Shown here piece after piece: positions 1 to 8,328 of a DNA stretch of 64,000 nucleotides. Under the pieces are notes generated by a model. It did not search any database, was not told where the DNA came from, and saw only the letters and a list, made by a program, of their open reading frames with translations. Each line of letters starts with the position of its first letter. Within the stretch, counting starts at the first letter, position 1. Made by a program: the position numbers and the translations under genes. The DNA comes from DATKMS01 sp035541735 (GTDB taxonomy: Bacteria > Desulfobacterota > Binatia > HRBIN30): NCBI GenBank assembly GCA_035541735.1, contig DATKMS010000023.1, positions 1 to 64,000 on the forward strand, in the 5' to 3' direction.

Positions 1-1086
1 CAGCAACGGCCACATCAAGACCACCGCGCCGAGTTGGCCGATCTCCACACCAACATTGAAGCCGAACAGGGCCTGCACCAGGCGCACGGACGAGAGGTCG
101 GCTTCGAGCAAGACCGCCGCAAACCCAAAGCCGTGCACGAGGCCGAAGATGAAGGCGATCGTCCAGCGCAGCGGCGCCGGGCGCGACACCTGCTCGAGCA
201 ACCCGAAGTAGCAAGACGAGAACAGCGCCAGGCCCGCCAGAGTGATCCCCGGTATGCGGCCGTGCCCACGCGTCGCGGCAAGCGCCAATAATGCAAGTCC
301 GCCGCCGATCAGCCAGGGCACCAACGCGTTGCGGCCGCTCGCGAGCCAGACATTCTCGACCGCCACCAGTGCGATGGACAGGCCGATGAGCGCTTCGATG
401 GCCGCCGCCGCAGGTTGCACATACCCAAATGTCGCCAGCCCGAGCGTGATGCTATGCGCCACCGTAAAGCCCGTCACGACCTTGGCCACTTCACGCAACG
501 ACGTCTGCATCAACAGCAAGGCCAGCAGAAACGCGAGGTGGTCGTAGCCCGTCACGATGTGCTCGATGCCAAGCAGCACGTAGCCGAAGACCGAAGTGCC
601 CTGCCCCGCGGCAGCCTGCGGTGACGCGGTGTCGATCAAACTCCAGGTTCTCTCGCTGTCGGAGAGGACCCGTTCGAGAGGTTTGGATGTCCCGAGACGA
701 ACACGGGCGAAGTGGAGGTGTGACGGGGCCTCGTCGAGCAGCAGGTCACTGCGGATTCGTAGTGGCTCTGCCACCGGGCATATCAGTTGCCACTCATAGA
801 CCGTCCGGCCCGGAAGCGCATCGAGCGGATGCGGCGTACCTGAGACGTCACAGGCAGTGTCGCCCGCGAACAGTTGGAGGTGTTGAGTCAGGTACATCGC
901 CAGCGCGCGCTTGCGCTGGTCGGTGTCGGCGGCCATCAACGGTAGTCGCGACAGATCAAGTTCGCTGATGCGCACCGTGACGCGGGCGCGCGTCCCGTCG
1001 ATCTCCCAGGCCGAGTACGAAGTGCTCCGATCGTGCGCCCACGCGGCGCGCGCCAGGCAGGCCATGACCAGCGTCGCAACCAGCAT
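1..1086 (-). CDS. HupE/UreJ-family membrane protein, C-terminus beyond window
   Basis: The minus strand stays open from an ATG at 1086 to the window edge, giving about 362 residues. Residues 1-17 look like a signal peptide (ends ARAAWA, then HD). A soluble beta-rich N-terminal region follows, up to about residue 160. The membrane part starts with GYDHLAFLLALLLM near residue 180, then KVVTGFTVAHSITL and a later GLVHGFGFA motif; these are hallmarks of the HupE/UreJ_2 family, often annotated as nickel or metal permease-like. Transport and substrate are not proven for this subfamily. The family and orientation are clear; the end of the protein lies outside the window. Confidence 0.85.
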   Translation of the reverse strand, partial: MLVATLVMACLARAAWAHDRSTSYSAWEIDGTRARVTVRISELDLSRLPLMAADTDQRKRALAMYLTQHLQLFAGDTACDVSGTPHPLDALPGRTVYEWQLICPVAEPLRIRSDLLLDEAPSHLHFARVRLGTSKPLERVLSDSERTWSLIDTASPQAAAGQGTSVFGYVLLGIEHIVTGYDHLAFLLALLLMQTSLREVAKVVTGFTVAHSITLGLATFGYVQPAAAAIEALIGLSIALVAVENVWLASGRNALVPWLIGGGLALLALAATRGHGRIPGITLAGLALFSSCYFGLLEQVSRPAPLRWTIAFIFGLVHGFGFAAVLLEADLSSVRLVQALFGFNVGVEIGQLGAVVLMWPLL

Positions 1087-1304
1087 GTGGGAGTGCAGCC
1101 GCGGCGGCTTTGCGCCAGTGAATGTGCACCCCTCGATACGCCGCCAGAAGAAGGCGGCTACTCCCAATGAACGGGGAGCAGGAGCGTTTGCCGGTCTCGT
1201 GTTTTCGGTTTCGTCGTTTCCGGTTTTCCATTCTCTCCGAGTTGACACGAAGAGAAGCCGTATCGAGGGGCTTTGTGGATTCTCGGGCAAGGCCAACGGG
1301 GGAG

Positions 1305-2195
1305 TCATTGAAGGTTGGGGTCCACGACGACGTGGGCCCGGGCACGAAGGTCGTTCAAATACGTGCGCAAGGCCTGATCGCCGGCGCGCCGGCGGAACTC
1401 GGCGACGACCTGCGGCTGGATGTCGGCCAGGGGTGGTGTCTGATCGCTTTGCCGCTCGAGGATCTGCACGACGTGGTAGCCTGTACCCGACCGTATCGGC
1501 TCGCTGACCTCGCCGGCTCCCAATGCCAACGCCTTGGCAAGCACGGTCGGGCCGAGGTAGTCGATGAGTTTCTCTGCCGGCAGCAGCGCATCCGGCAACG
1601 GCGACACCTCGAGATCGCCGAGCGCCGCTTGGACAGCCTCGAAGGCCTCACCGTCCCGCAAGCGCCGGCTGGCTTCAGCGGCACGCGCACCAGCAGCGGC
1701 ATTGCCGTCTTTGGCCGGATTGATAAACACCTGCCGTAGGCGCAGCCGGCCCGGGCGTGTGAAGAAGGCGCGGTTCTCGTCGTAGAACGCTTGCAGCTGC
1801 GCCGGCGTCGGCTCGACGTCTTCCGTCTCGGCCACGACAGAAGCAATCACCGCGGCGGTGAGATCCGCGCGCACTTTGCGATCGTGTCGCGCCAGCCCAA
1901 GTTCGATTCCACGCTGCACCAACAGCTCCTCGTCGACCAGCCGATCCAGCACCTCGCGGCGCTGCTGCCCGTCGACACCGTCGCGCCGGTCGCCCGCAAC
2001 TCCGGCCAGCGTCCGTGCAAAGTCCTCGTTGCGAATCAGCTCGCCGTTGACCAGCGCTGCCGCACCGCGCGGCGGCAAGAGCCCACTGGTACGTTTCACG
2101 TCGACCAGACCGGTCGCTGCCAAGATGATACCGAGAGCGGCGCCTAAGCCGAGAAGGAGAAGGCCTGAGCGCCGGGGAGGGTGCGTCGTCGACAT
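1305..2195 (-). CDS. Membrane-anchored peptidyl-prolyl isomerase, parvulin/SurA type
   Basis: The 296-residue protein has one hydrophobic segment at about 11-30, then an N-terminal SurA-like helical region with LVNGELIRNEDF and LVDEELLVQRGIELGL. A parvulin-type rotamase domain spans about residues 135-250, with LRLRQVFI, the paired Leu/Pro strands and the closing GYHVVQILE motif. It should face the periplasm and assist folding or maturation of exported proteins. It lies upstream of the DUF3604 region on the opposite side of a short heptamer repeat and is read away from the HupE-like gene on the same strand. No clear Shine-Dalgarno sequence precedes the ATG. Confidence 0.85.
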   Translation of the reverse strand: MSTTHPPRRSGLLLLGLGAALGIILAATGLVDVKRTSGLLPPRGAAALVNGELIRNEDFARTLAGVAGDRRDGVDGQQRREVLDRLVDEELLVQRGIELGLARHDRKVRADLTAAVIASVVAETEDVEPTPAQLQAFYDENRAFFTRPGRLRLRQVFINPAKDGNAAAGARAAEASRRLRDGEAFEAVQAALGDLEVSPLPDALLPAEKLIDYLGPTVLAKALALGAGEVSEPIRSGTGYHVVQILERQSDQTPPLADIQPQVVAEFRRRAGDQALRTYLNDLRARAHVVVDPNLQ

Positions 2196-2207
2196 GGGGA
2201 ACTAATA

Positions 2208-2300
2208 AAACGTAAAACGTGAAACGTAAACGGAGGATCGCATGATTCCCTTGCCCTGATTACGCCTTACGCCTTACGCTTTACGATTCACGCTTCACGT
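2208..2300. repeat. Heptamer repeat pair in inverted orientation at the end of the DUF3604 gene
   Basis: One side (about 2208-2231) carries ACGTAAA, ACGTGAA, ACGTAAA units. The other side (about 2259-2300) carries TTACGCC, TTACGCC, TTACGCT, TTACGAT, TCACGCT, TCACGTC units, which are the same unit on the other strand. The two sides could pair as a long imperfect hairpin in the transcript of the DUF3604 gene. The last codons of that gene, including its TAA stop, lie inside the repeat. It may also act as a terminator, since a T-rich tract follows on the minus strand. Confidence 0.65.
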
Positions 2301-4512
2301 CCACGTAGATCGGCGACGACCATGCCCGTTCCTCGTTGGGCGAGAGACAATCGTCGTCGAACGGCGTGCGGTAATCCCCGTAGCACGGATGCACTTCGAC
2401 ACACTCGCCCTTGTCGTTGTACTTGCACCGTAGATTGCCCGCATTGACCGCCATCGTGGGTTCCTGAATGGCACGCACGTAGTAGACGACATCGCGGCCG
2501 CCGGATACGAACTCCGGATCATCAAACTCCACAGTGCACCCGACTTGATTCGGCGGGCATTCCAGCCGGCGCCACGGGTCCTCGATCAAGGGAGCAACCG
2601 GCTCGCCGGCATGTTGCTGCGGGCGGATGCGCACGATCTCGATGCGCGTGATCAGATGGCGCTCGTCGCTCGGATTGTAACACTCGCCGCGGCAGATGCG
2701 CTGCAGCCGTTCGGGCGAGAGCGCGTTCACGGACTGTTCCGGGCACCCGGGCTTTTGCTTCAACGCACCGACGGCGCGGACACGGAACTGCGGCGCTGTC
2801 GCCAACTGCACTTCGCTGCCCATCGGCTGGGACCCGTCCGGCGCATTGACGAGATCGAACCACAGCAGAATGCGATCGCCGCTGGTGCCGTAGACTTCGC
2901 GCCGCTTCAGCGCGTTCCAGATGGCGTTGCGGTCACGGCCGTCGGAATGCACCGCGACGAGACCGCCGGTCATGAAGAACGACGCCTGCCGTTCGGTGTC
3001 GACCTGCTGGAACACCTGCAGCGTTGTCGTCGTGCGATCGAAGGGCACGGCCTCGGGCGCGCGCGCCGGTGGTGGTCCGACAATGCGTGCGCGCCAGGCC
3101 TCGTCGCGGGCACCGGTCGCTTCGGTCATCTGGCGGCGCGCGAACTCCTTGTAGCCGGTGCCCGGGCGGGCGGTGTGATTGTCGCTGGAGCCGATGAAGC
3201 CGAAGTGGAATTGCCGTGGATGTTGGGGATCGTCGAAGTTGCGGATGGCGAGCACATACTGCGCCGCGTTGCCGGGCCGGAAGCTGAACGCCGGATTGAA
3301 GCAGTCGCGGCATTGGCCGCAGTCCTTCCAATCATCGATCGTCGCGCCGGGCACCGTGAGGTGTCCCGACACTCCGGCTTGCAGATAGGTCACACGGGCT
3401 TCTGCAACGCGCCGCTCGCACTCCGCACTGGAGATATTGCCACAGCGGGCACGGATCAGCTCGCCGGCACGCCAGCAGCACGGCTCGTAGTTCCTGGTCG
3501 GCGCCGGACAGATCGGCATGCCACGGTCGTCCCATTCGATGGCCTTCCAGTCGCGGTACTCCTCGGAGTTGCCGTGCCCGGAGTAGATTTCGAAGAGGCG
3601 CTGTTTGTCGGGGTCGTCTTGCGCCTTGGTCAATTGCTTGTCGAAGGTCGTACCCGGTGGCGTGTAAAAGCCCCACGTCGTGCCGTGCGGAATGACGATG
3701 GTGTCGAACCCCCACTGGGAGAGCTTCGCGTACAGTGCCTCGGGTGTCTGCGCCGACTCGTGGCAATCAGCCGGCAGCGTCTTGGCATCCACGCCCTCCG
3801 GACAGGCTGGAACGCCGCGCAGTTCTTCCTGGTAGGCCGCAAAGTCGAAGTAGCGCTGCCGGTTCGCGAAGTCGAGCAGCGGGAACTGCAGGCGCTGCCA
3901 CAGCGGCGGGCGCTGACGCAGCGCCCCGATGAGCTGTTGGTTGAGCGCGCTGATCGGCCGCGTTGGAACCTGGTCCTCGCCGGTGTCACGGAAGATGACG
4001 TTCTTGTGTCCGTAGTGATTTTCCGGAGTGGTGCCGACCTGTGTCCACTCCCAACCGAGAAACGCCACAACGTCCGGATTCTTCGGATCGCCCGCGACGG
4101 CATTACACTGCCGGATGGTCTCCTTGGTTTCCCGCCAATGCTGTGGCGAGATGGCCTCGGCGTGATCGTTGATGCTCCAGAAGTCGAGCCCCGAACAGAA
4201 GCGGGCGAAGTCGCACGCATCCGCGGGCGGATGGGCGCCCTCGCCCTGCAACATAGGCAGGCTGCGCATGAAGGCATCGGCGGAGAACGTCGTGTGGACG
4301 TGGAGGTCGCCGAATAGAATCTGCTTGGCGGGACGCGTCGCGGGCTCGGGCACGAGTTGGGCAACTTCGCTCTGCTGCTGCGCGGCACGCGCCGCGACCA
4401 CGGGAGCGGGCACCGGCTTTTGCGTCACCTCACCGGGGCCCTGGTGCTCTCCCCGACAACCCATCGTCGAGAGCATACACGCCGTAACCATGATCGTCAG
4501 TCGCCGTCCCAT
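2281..4512 (-). CDS. DUF3604 domain protein, probably exported
   Basis: I start this at the ATG at 4512 (743 residues) because AGGAAGG lies just upstream; an in-frame ATG further upstream at 4608 lacks this. The N-terminus MGRRLTIMVTACMLSTMGC is hydrophobic and ends in Cys, like a lipoprotein signal, although the residues before the Cys are not an ideal lipobox. The rest matches the DUF3604 family: ILFGDLHVHTTFSADAF near the start, then GLDFWSINDHAE and GFIGSSDNHTARPG late in the protein. These His/Asp motifs resemble PHP-type metal sites, so a metal-dependent hydrolase is possible; the substrate is unknown. The extreme C-terminus is encoded by the heptamer repeat. Confidence 0.85.
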   Translation of the reverse strand: MGRRLTIMVTACMLSTMGCRGEHQGPGEVTQKPVPAPVVAARAAQQQSEVAQLVPEPATRPAKQILFGDLHVHTTFSADAFMRSLPMLQGEGAHPPADACDFARFCSGLDFWSINDHAEAISPQHWRETKETIRQCNAVAGDPKNPDVVAFLGWEWTQVGTTPENHYGHKNVIFRDTGEDQVPTRPISALNQQLIGALRQRPPLWQRLQFPLLDFANRQRYFDFAAYQEELRGVPACPEGVDAKTLPADCHESAQTPEALYAKLSQWGFDTIVIPHGTTWGFYTPPGTTFDKQLTKAQDDPDKQRLFEIYSGHGNSEEYRDWKAIEWDDRGMPICPAPTRNYEPCCWRAGELIRARCGNISSAECERRVAEARVTYLQAGVSGHLTVPGATIDDWKDCGQCRDCFNPAFSFRPGNAAQYVLAIRNFDDPQHPRQFHFGFIGSSDNHTARPGTGYKEFARRQMTEATGARDEAWRARIVGPPPARAPEAVPFDRTTTTLQVFQQVDTERQASFFMTGGLVAVHSDGRDRNAIWNALKRREVYGTSGDRILLWFDLVNAPDGSQPMGSEVQLATAPQFRVRAVGALKQKPGCPEQSVNALSPERLQRICRGECYNPSDERHLITRIEIVRIRPQQHAGEPVAPLIEDPWRRLECPPNQVGCTVEFDDPEFVSGGRDVVYYVRAIQEPTMAVNAGNLRCKYNDKGECVEVHPCYGDYRTPFDDDCLSPNEERAWSSPIYVDVKRES

Positions 4513-4647
4513 ACACGCCGCCTTCCTGTGCTTGCCGCTGTCAGTGGGCACGCTACGCGCTGTTTGCCTCATCGGCAACGCGGTATACGGCAGTGCGCGC
4601 GGTGGCACAATTGTCCTGATGGAGCGACGTCTGCGGAGTGTGTTCCC

Positions 4648-5325
4648 TTACACATGACCTACCTCAACGACTCGGACTAACTGCCGCGGGTCCGCGATGA
4701 TGGGCGCCACCCGCGCGCCGACGAGGTCGGCGCGCCGCAGCCCCCACGCGACGCCACAGAAGGCGACGTGCCCCGCACGTGCCGTGGTGACGTCGATCAG
4801 CGAATCGCCAACCAGCAGTGTGCGTGCCCGCGATGTGCCAGTGACCGTGAGGAGATAGTCAATCCCCGCCGCTTCCGGCTTGCGCACCGCAAGCGAGTCG
4901 CCGCCAACCACTGCGGCGAAGCGTGGCAGGAGTCCCAGACCGTCGAGGATCGTGCGGCTCATGGCCGCGGGTTTGTTGGTCAGAACCGAAAGGACGATGC
5001 CGCGCGCCGCCAACTCTGCCAGCACCTCCGGAACTCCGTCATACGGCTGTGTATGGTCCAGCAGGTGCGCGCCGTAGTATGTCAGGAACACGGCAAGCCC
5101 TTCGTCGAGTTGGTCGTGATGCGCGGGACCGAGGGCGCGTTGCACGAGGACACGCGCGCCCTCTCCGACGTACCCGCACACGGCCTCCAGGGGCAACTCG
5201 GCCAGGTCGAAGGTGCGCAGCACGTGATTGACCGCCGCCGTCAGATCGCGACGCGAGTCGATCAATGTCCCGTCGAGGTCGAAGATGATGTGCTCGAAGG
5301 CCGGCGCGTAGACTTGGTCGGTCAT
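4648..5325 (-). CDS. HAD-family phosphatase, phosphoglycolate phosphatase-like
   Basis: About 225 residues from the ATG at 5325; an in-frame ATG at 5355 would add ten residues before the conserved region. HAD motif I is IIFDLDGTLIDSRRD, motif II is VLTNKPA, the Lys region is VRKPEAAG and motif III is LLVGDSLIDVTTAR. The helical cap between motifs I and II is of the Gph type. The family hydrolyses 2-phosphoglycolate or related small phosphate esters in the cytoplasm. It is divergent from the next gene. The exact substrate cannot be read from sequence, so I leave the symbol blank. Confidence 0.85.
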   Translation of the reverse strand: MTDQVYAPAFEHIIFDLDGTLIDSRRDLTAAVNHVLRTFDLAELPLEAVCGYVGEGARVLVQRALGPAHHDQLDEGLAVFLTYYGAHLLDHTQPYDGVPEVLAELAARGIVLSVLTNKPAAMSRTILDGLGLLPRFAAVVGGDSLAVRKPEAAGIDYLLTVTGTSRARTLLVGDSLIDVTTARAGHVAFCGVAWGLRRADLVGARVAPIIADPRQLVRVVEVGHV

Positions 5326-5401
5326 TCTCGGCGTCACGCCACTGTGCCGCCTCACGCTATCAACCGCAACTGTGCTAGCGTGGCCGCGGAGGAACGCCGA
5401 T

Positions 5402-6292
5402 ATGGTGCTCGAAGGGATCTTGCCGTTGGTGGGATCGTTTCGCGATCAGGTGGTGCTGGTCACCGGAGCGTCGAGCGGCATCGGCCGCGAGACGGCACTA
5501 ACCTTCGCAGGTCGCGGTGCGGCGGTAGCGCTGGCCGCGCGGCGCCGCGCGCAGCTTGAAGAAGTTGCCGCCGCCGTCACCGACGCGGGCGGCCGTGCCT
5601 TGGTGCTGCCGACCGACGTGACCGACGCCCGTGCGGCACGCGCCAGCGTTGCCAAGGTCCGCCGCAAGTGGGGACGCATCGACATTCTGGTCAACAACGC
5701 AGGTGTTTTGCTGCCGGCACCGATCGAGCAACTCTCGGCGGCAGACTTCGAAGCCATGTTGCGGGTGAACGTCTTCGGCGCGCTGTTCATGATGCAGGCT
5801 GTCTTGCCCGTGATGCGTGAGCACAAGCGGGGCACGATCATCAATGTCGCGTCGCTCGCCGGGCGCCGCGGCATCACACCGCTCGGCGGCTACTGCGCCA
5901 CCAAGTTCGCCCTCGTCGCGTTGACCGAAGCGCTACGCACGGAGGTCGACACCTCGCAGATCCACGTCGGTCTCGTCATGCCGGGTGTCGTGGACACCCC
6001 TATGGCGCAAGGCTTCAACCAGCAAGTGGAGCTTCCCGCGTGGCCCACCGCACTGAACATGCCGCCGGAATGGGTTGTTGCAGCGATCCTACTGGGAACG
6101 CGATTCCGACTCCGGGAGGTCTCGGTGCCACCAGGAGCAGCGACCGTGGAGTTGCTGGGCGCTCTCGCACCTGCCCTGACCGACACCTTGATTCGTTGGA
6201 CGTCGGCCGCCGCAAGCTATCTGGCCGGCGCCGCAGCAACGGCGGCAAAACCCGCCGCGAAGAACGCTCGCCGGCGGCAAACCGCGCCGTAG
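5402..6292 (+). CDS. Short-chain dehydrogenase/reductase
   Basis: The ATG at 5402 is chosen because GGAGGA lies about nine bases upstream; 296 residues. The Rossmann nucleotide site is VLVTGASSGIGRETA, followed by DILVNNAGV, the catalytic Ser in INVASLAGRRG and the Tyr/Lys pair GGYCATKFAL. This is a classical SDR using NAD(H) or NADP(H). The C-terminal tail is Ala/Lys-rich and has hydrophobic stretches, as in SDRs that sit close to membranes. The substrate is unknown. It converges with the NicO gene, whose stop lies four bases away. Confidence 0.9.
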   Translation: MVLEGILPLVGSFRDQVVLVTGASSGIGRETALTFAGRGAAVALAARRRAQLEEVAAAVTDAGGRALVLPTDVTDARAARASVAKVRRKWGRIDILVNNAGVLLPAPIEQLSAADFEAMLRVNVFGALFMMQAVLPVMREHKRGTIINVASLAGRRGITPLGGYCATKFALVALTEALRTEVDTSQIHVGLVMPGVVDTPMAQGFNQQVELPAWPTALNMPPEWVVAAILLGTRFRLREVSVPPGAATVELLGALAPALTDTLIRWTSAAASYLAGAAATAAKPAAKNARRRQTAP

Positions 6293-6296
6293 CTCA

Positions 6297-7031
6297 TCAC
6301 AGCAGCAGGCCGCCAACGATGCCGATTTCGTAGGCCATGAACAAGCCGATTCCCAGGCTGAGGACCCCGGCAGCCGTGCGCACTGCAACGTGGACCCGGC
6401 GGAAGCGCGTCGCTGTCAACCATGCCGGCAGCGCAATCACGGTGCTCATGAACAACATCCCGCCGATGGAACCGATGCCGAAGGCCGCTATGTACACCAA
6501 CCCCAACAGTCGCGACGGAAGCGTCGAGAGCACCAGCAGCATCACCGCTGCGCTTCCCGCAAGACCGTGAACCATACCAACGAGCAGCGGCCGCAGCCCC
6601 GGCTGGAAACCGTGATGGGCGTGGGCGGTGGGCTCTGGCGCGGCGTCGTGTAGGTGAGGATGGATGTGGACATACCCGTGGTGCTCATGCGCATGCAGGT
6701 GAAGGTGCCCCCCGCGTGCCAGCTTGCCTAACGCATTGGCACCCAACCCGATCAGCATAAGGGCCACACAGAACTCGAGTGCCAACTGCACACGCGCGCC
6801 AATCTGGACGTGCAGCAGAAGCATCGCGACGCCGGCAACCAGCAGGGCGATGGTGTGTCCGAGCCCCCACAGTGCGCCGATGACGGCTGACTTCGCGAGA
6901 CTTCTTGATTCGCTGACGATCGTCGACACAGCCGCCAAGTGATCGGCGTCGAGTGCGTGCTTGAGCCCGAGGACCAGCCCGATGCCCAGAATGAGAGGAG
7001 CGGACCCCACACCACTGGCAGCTAGCCCCAC
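6297..7031 (-). CDS. NicO/UreH-type membrane protein with His-rich loop
   Basis: The start is a GTG at 7031, giving 244 residues. The first membrane helix carries LGLKHALDADHLAAVST, the HX4DH signature of nickel/cobalt transporters and UreH-like proteins. At about residues 105-140 a cytoplasmic loop is packed with His (HLHLHAHEHHGYVHIHPHLHD), as expected for metal binding. A second helix pair has GMVHGLAGSAAVMLLVLS. About six membrane segments are visible. It is likely a transition-metal efflux or uptake permease; direction and metal are unproven. A HupE/UreJ-like gene lies 5 kb away at the window edge. Confidence 0.85.
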   Translation of the reverse strand: MGLAASGVGSAPLILGIGLVLGLKHALDADHLAAVSTIVSESRSLAKSAVIGALWGLGHTIALLVAGVAMLLLHVQIGARVQLALEFCVALMLIGLGANALGKLARGGHLHLHAHEHHGYVHIHPHLHDAAPEPTAHAHHGFQPGLRPLLVGMVHGLAGSAAVMLLVLSTLPSRLLGLVYIAAFGIGSIGGMLFMSTVIALPAWLTATRFRRVHVAVRTAAGVLSLGIGLFMAYEIGIVGGLLL

Positions 7032-7190
7032 AACCCACCGGAGTCAACCGCGTCCGTCATGCGCCATCGGTTCGCAGCGACTTCACCGCGGGCGCGTACC
7101 CGCAAGCCGTTCGGTGCTCCATCCGCGGGCCGACGCGGTCGTCGATGGCGCTGACCTTGCGTCTTGAGACCTTTCTTGCGACAGGCGCGC

Positions 7191-7857
7191 ATGCCCCGCA
7201 CGCAGCGCACCGTCATGGTCGCCTACTTCCTGCTCTTCCTGGGCGGCGGGGTGTGGATGCCATATTTTCCACTGTACCTGTCGCATCTGGGGTACAGTGG
7301 TTGGGAGATCGGGATCATCTTCGGATTGCAGCCGGCGCTGCGCTGGGTCAGCGCACTCGGGTGGGCCTATGCGGCCGATCGCTGGCGCGTGCGCCACCGG
7401 CTGCTGGTGAGTGCCGCATTGAGCGGGGGGCTGTGCTTCATCCCGCTGTTGTTTGTTCGCAGCTTTGCGCCGATGGCGCTGGTGACCGGGATGATCGCGG
7501 TACTGCATGCGCCGCTCATCCCGATGACCGACTCAACGGTCATGGACCATCTGGCCGGCCTCGGCGGCGACTACGGGCGCCTGCGGTTGTGGGGGTCCGT
7601 CGCGTTTGTTCTCGGCGCGCTCGGGAGTGCACCCATCGTACGACCTGCTGTCGCGGCTGGTGCCGCCGCAGAGCAGCACTGGCGGCCAGACACTGTACGG
7701 CCTGGTCGCATTTGGCATCGGCGGCAGCATCGGGGTGGCGGTTGCCGGTCTGGTCGTCGACCGCCTCGGCACGGCGGGGCTGTTCGGTTGCGAAACCGGG
7801 GTCGCGTTGTTTGGCCTGCTGCCGGCGCTACGCCTGCGCCGGCTCGTGCCCGACTGA
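7191..7857 (+). pseudogene. MFS transporter remnant, internally deleted and frameshifted
   Basis: The first frame, from ATG 7191, gives the N-terminal third of a major facilitator of the HcaT/LacY-like type: VAYFLLFLGGGVWMPYFPLYL, a Trp-rich loop, LAGLGGDYGRLRLWGSVAF, ending near 7630. The next frame (one base off) continues from about 7630 with YDLLSRLVPPQSS, TGGQTLYGLVAFGIGG and VAGLVVDRLGTAGLF, which match the last membrane segments of the same family. About 160 residues from the middle of a normal protein of about 400 residues are missing at the junction. The simplest reading is an internal deletion that also shifted the frame. Confidence 0.8.
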
Positions 7858-7862
7858 CGCAC

Positions 7863-8303
7863 TCACCCGCCACCTTTCCGCAGTTGCAGGCGTGGCGGGG
7901 ATCTTGTGAACGCTTCGAGATCGAGGCGACGGTTGTGCAGGAGGTGTATATCGGCTCGAACCCGGGCCCCGAGTGCTTCGACATTCACACCTCCCGCCGT
8001 CGGCGGGTGCGCGGTGATCTTCTCAAGCCCCATCTGCAGCATGCGCCCGGCGCCACTCCATAGTTGCTGCGAGACCTTGTGGTACCCAACGGCAATCTGG
8101 ATCAGTCCGATGTATAGATCCCACAGCTCGCTGGGAACCTCGTCCAGACCTTCTTCGATGATCTCGTGCGCCTCAAAGTAGTGCCCCGCGTTGAACGCCC
8201 GCGCCGCTTCAACGAGGAATGTGCGTAGCGCCGGGCTGGGAGTCACGCTCTCTTTTAGCGCTTGGAAATGCTGGCGCAAACGGCTTGAAATGAGTAGTAG
8301 CAT
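7863..8303 (-). CDS. DUF309 family protein
   Basis: About 146 residues from ATG 8303. An earlier in-frame ATG at 8354 would overlap the divergent surface-protein gene, so I prefer the later one; neither has a strong ribosome binding site. The core is FNAGHYFEAHEIIEEGLDE, then ELWDLYIGLIQIAVGYHK and RMLQMGLEKI, the conserved helices of DUF309. The family is a small all-helical fold of unknown biochemical role. The stop lies six bases from the end of the MFS remnant. Confidence 0.85.
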   Translation of the reverse strand: MLLLISSRLRQHFQALKESVTPSPALRTFLVEAARAFNAGHYFEAHEIIEEGLDEVPSELWDLYIGLIQIAVGYHKVSQQLWSGAGRMLQMGLEKITAHPPTAGGVNVEALGARVRADIHLLHNRRLDLEAFTRSPPRLQLRKGGG

Positions 8304-8328
8304 GCGGCGGAAAGGTTGTTGCCACGAT

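Noticed and set aside
2545..4317. 590-residue plus-strand frame
   Set aside because: It lies opposite the DUF3604 gene, which has clear motifs; the frame is open only because of high GC.
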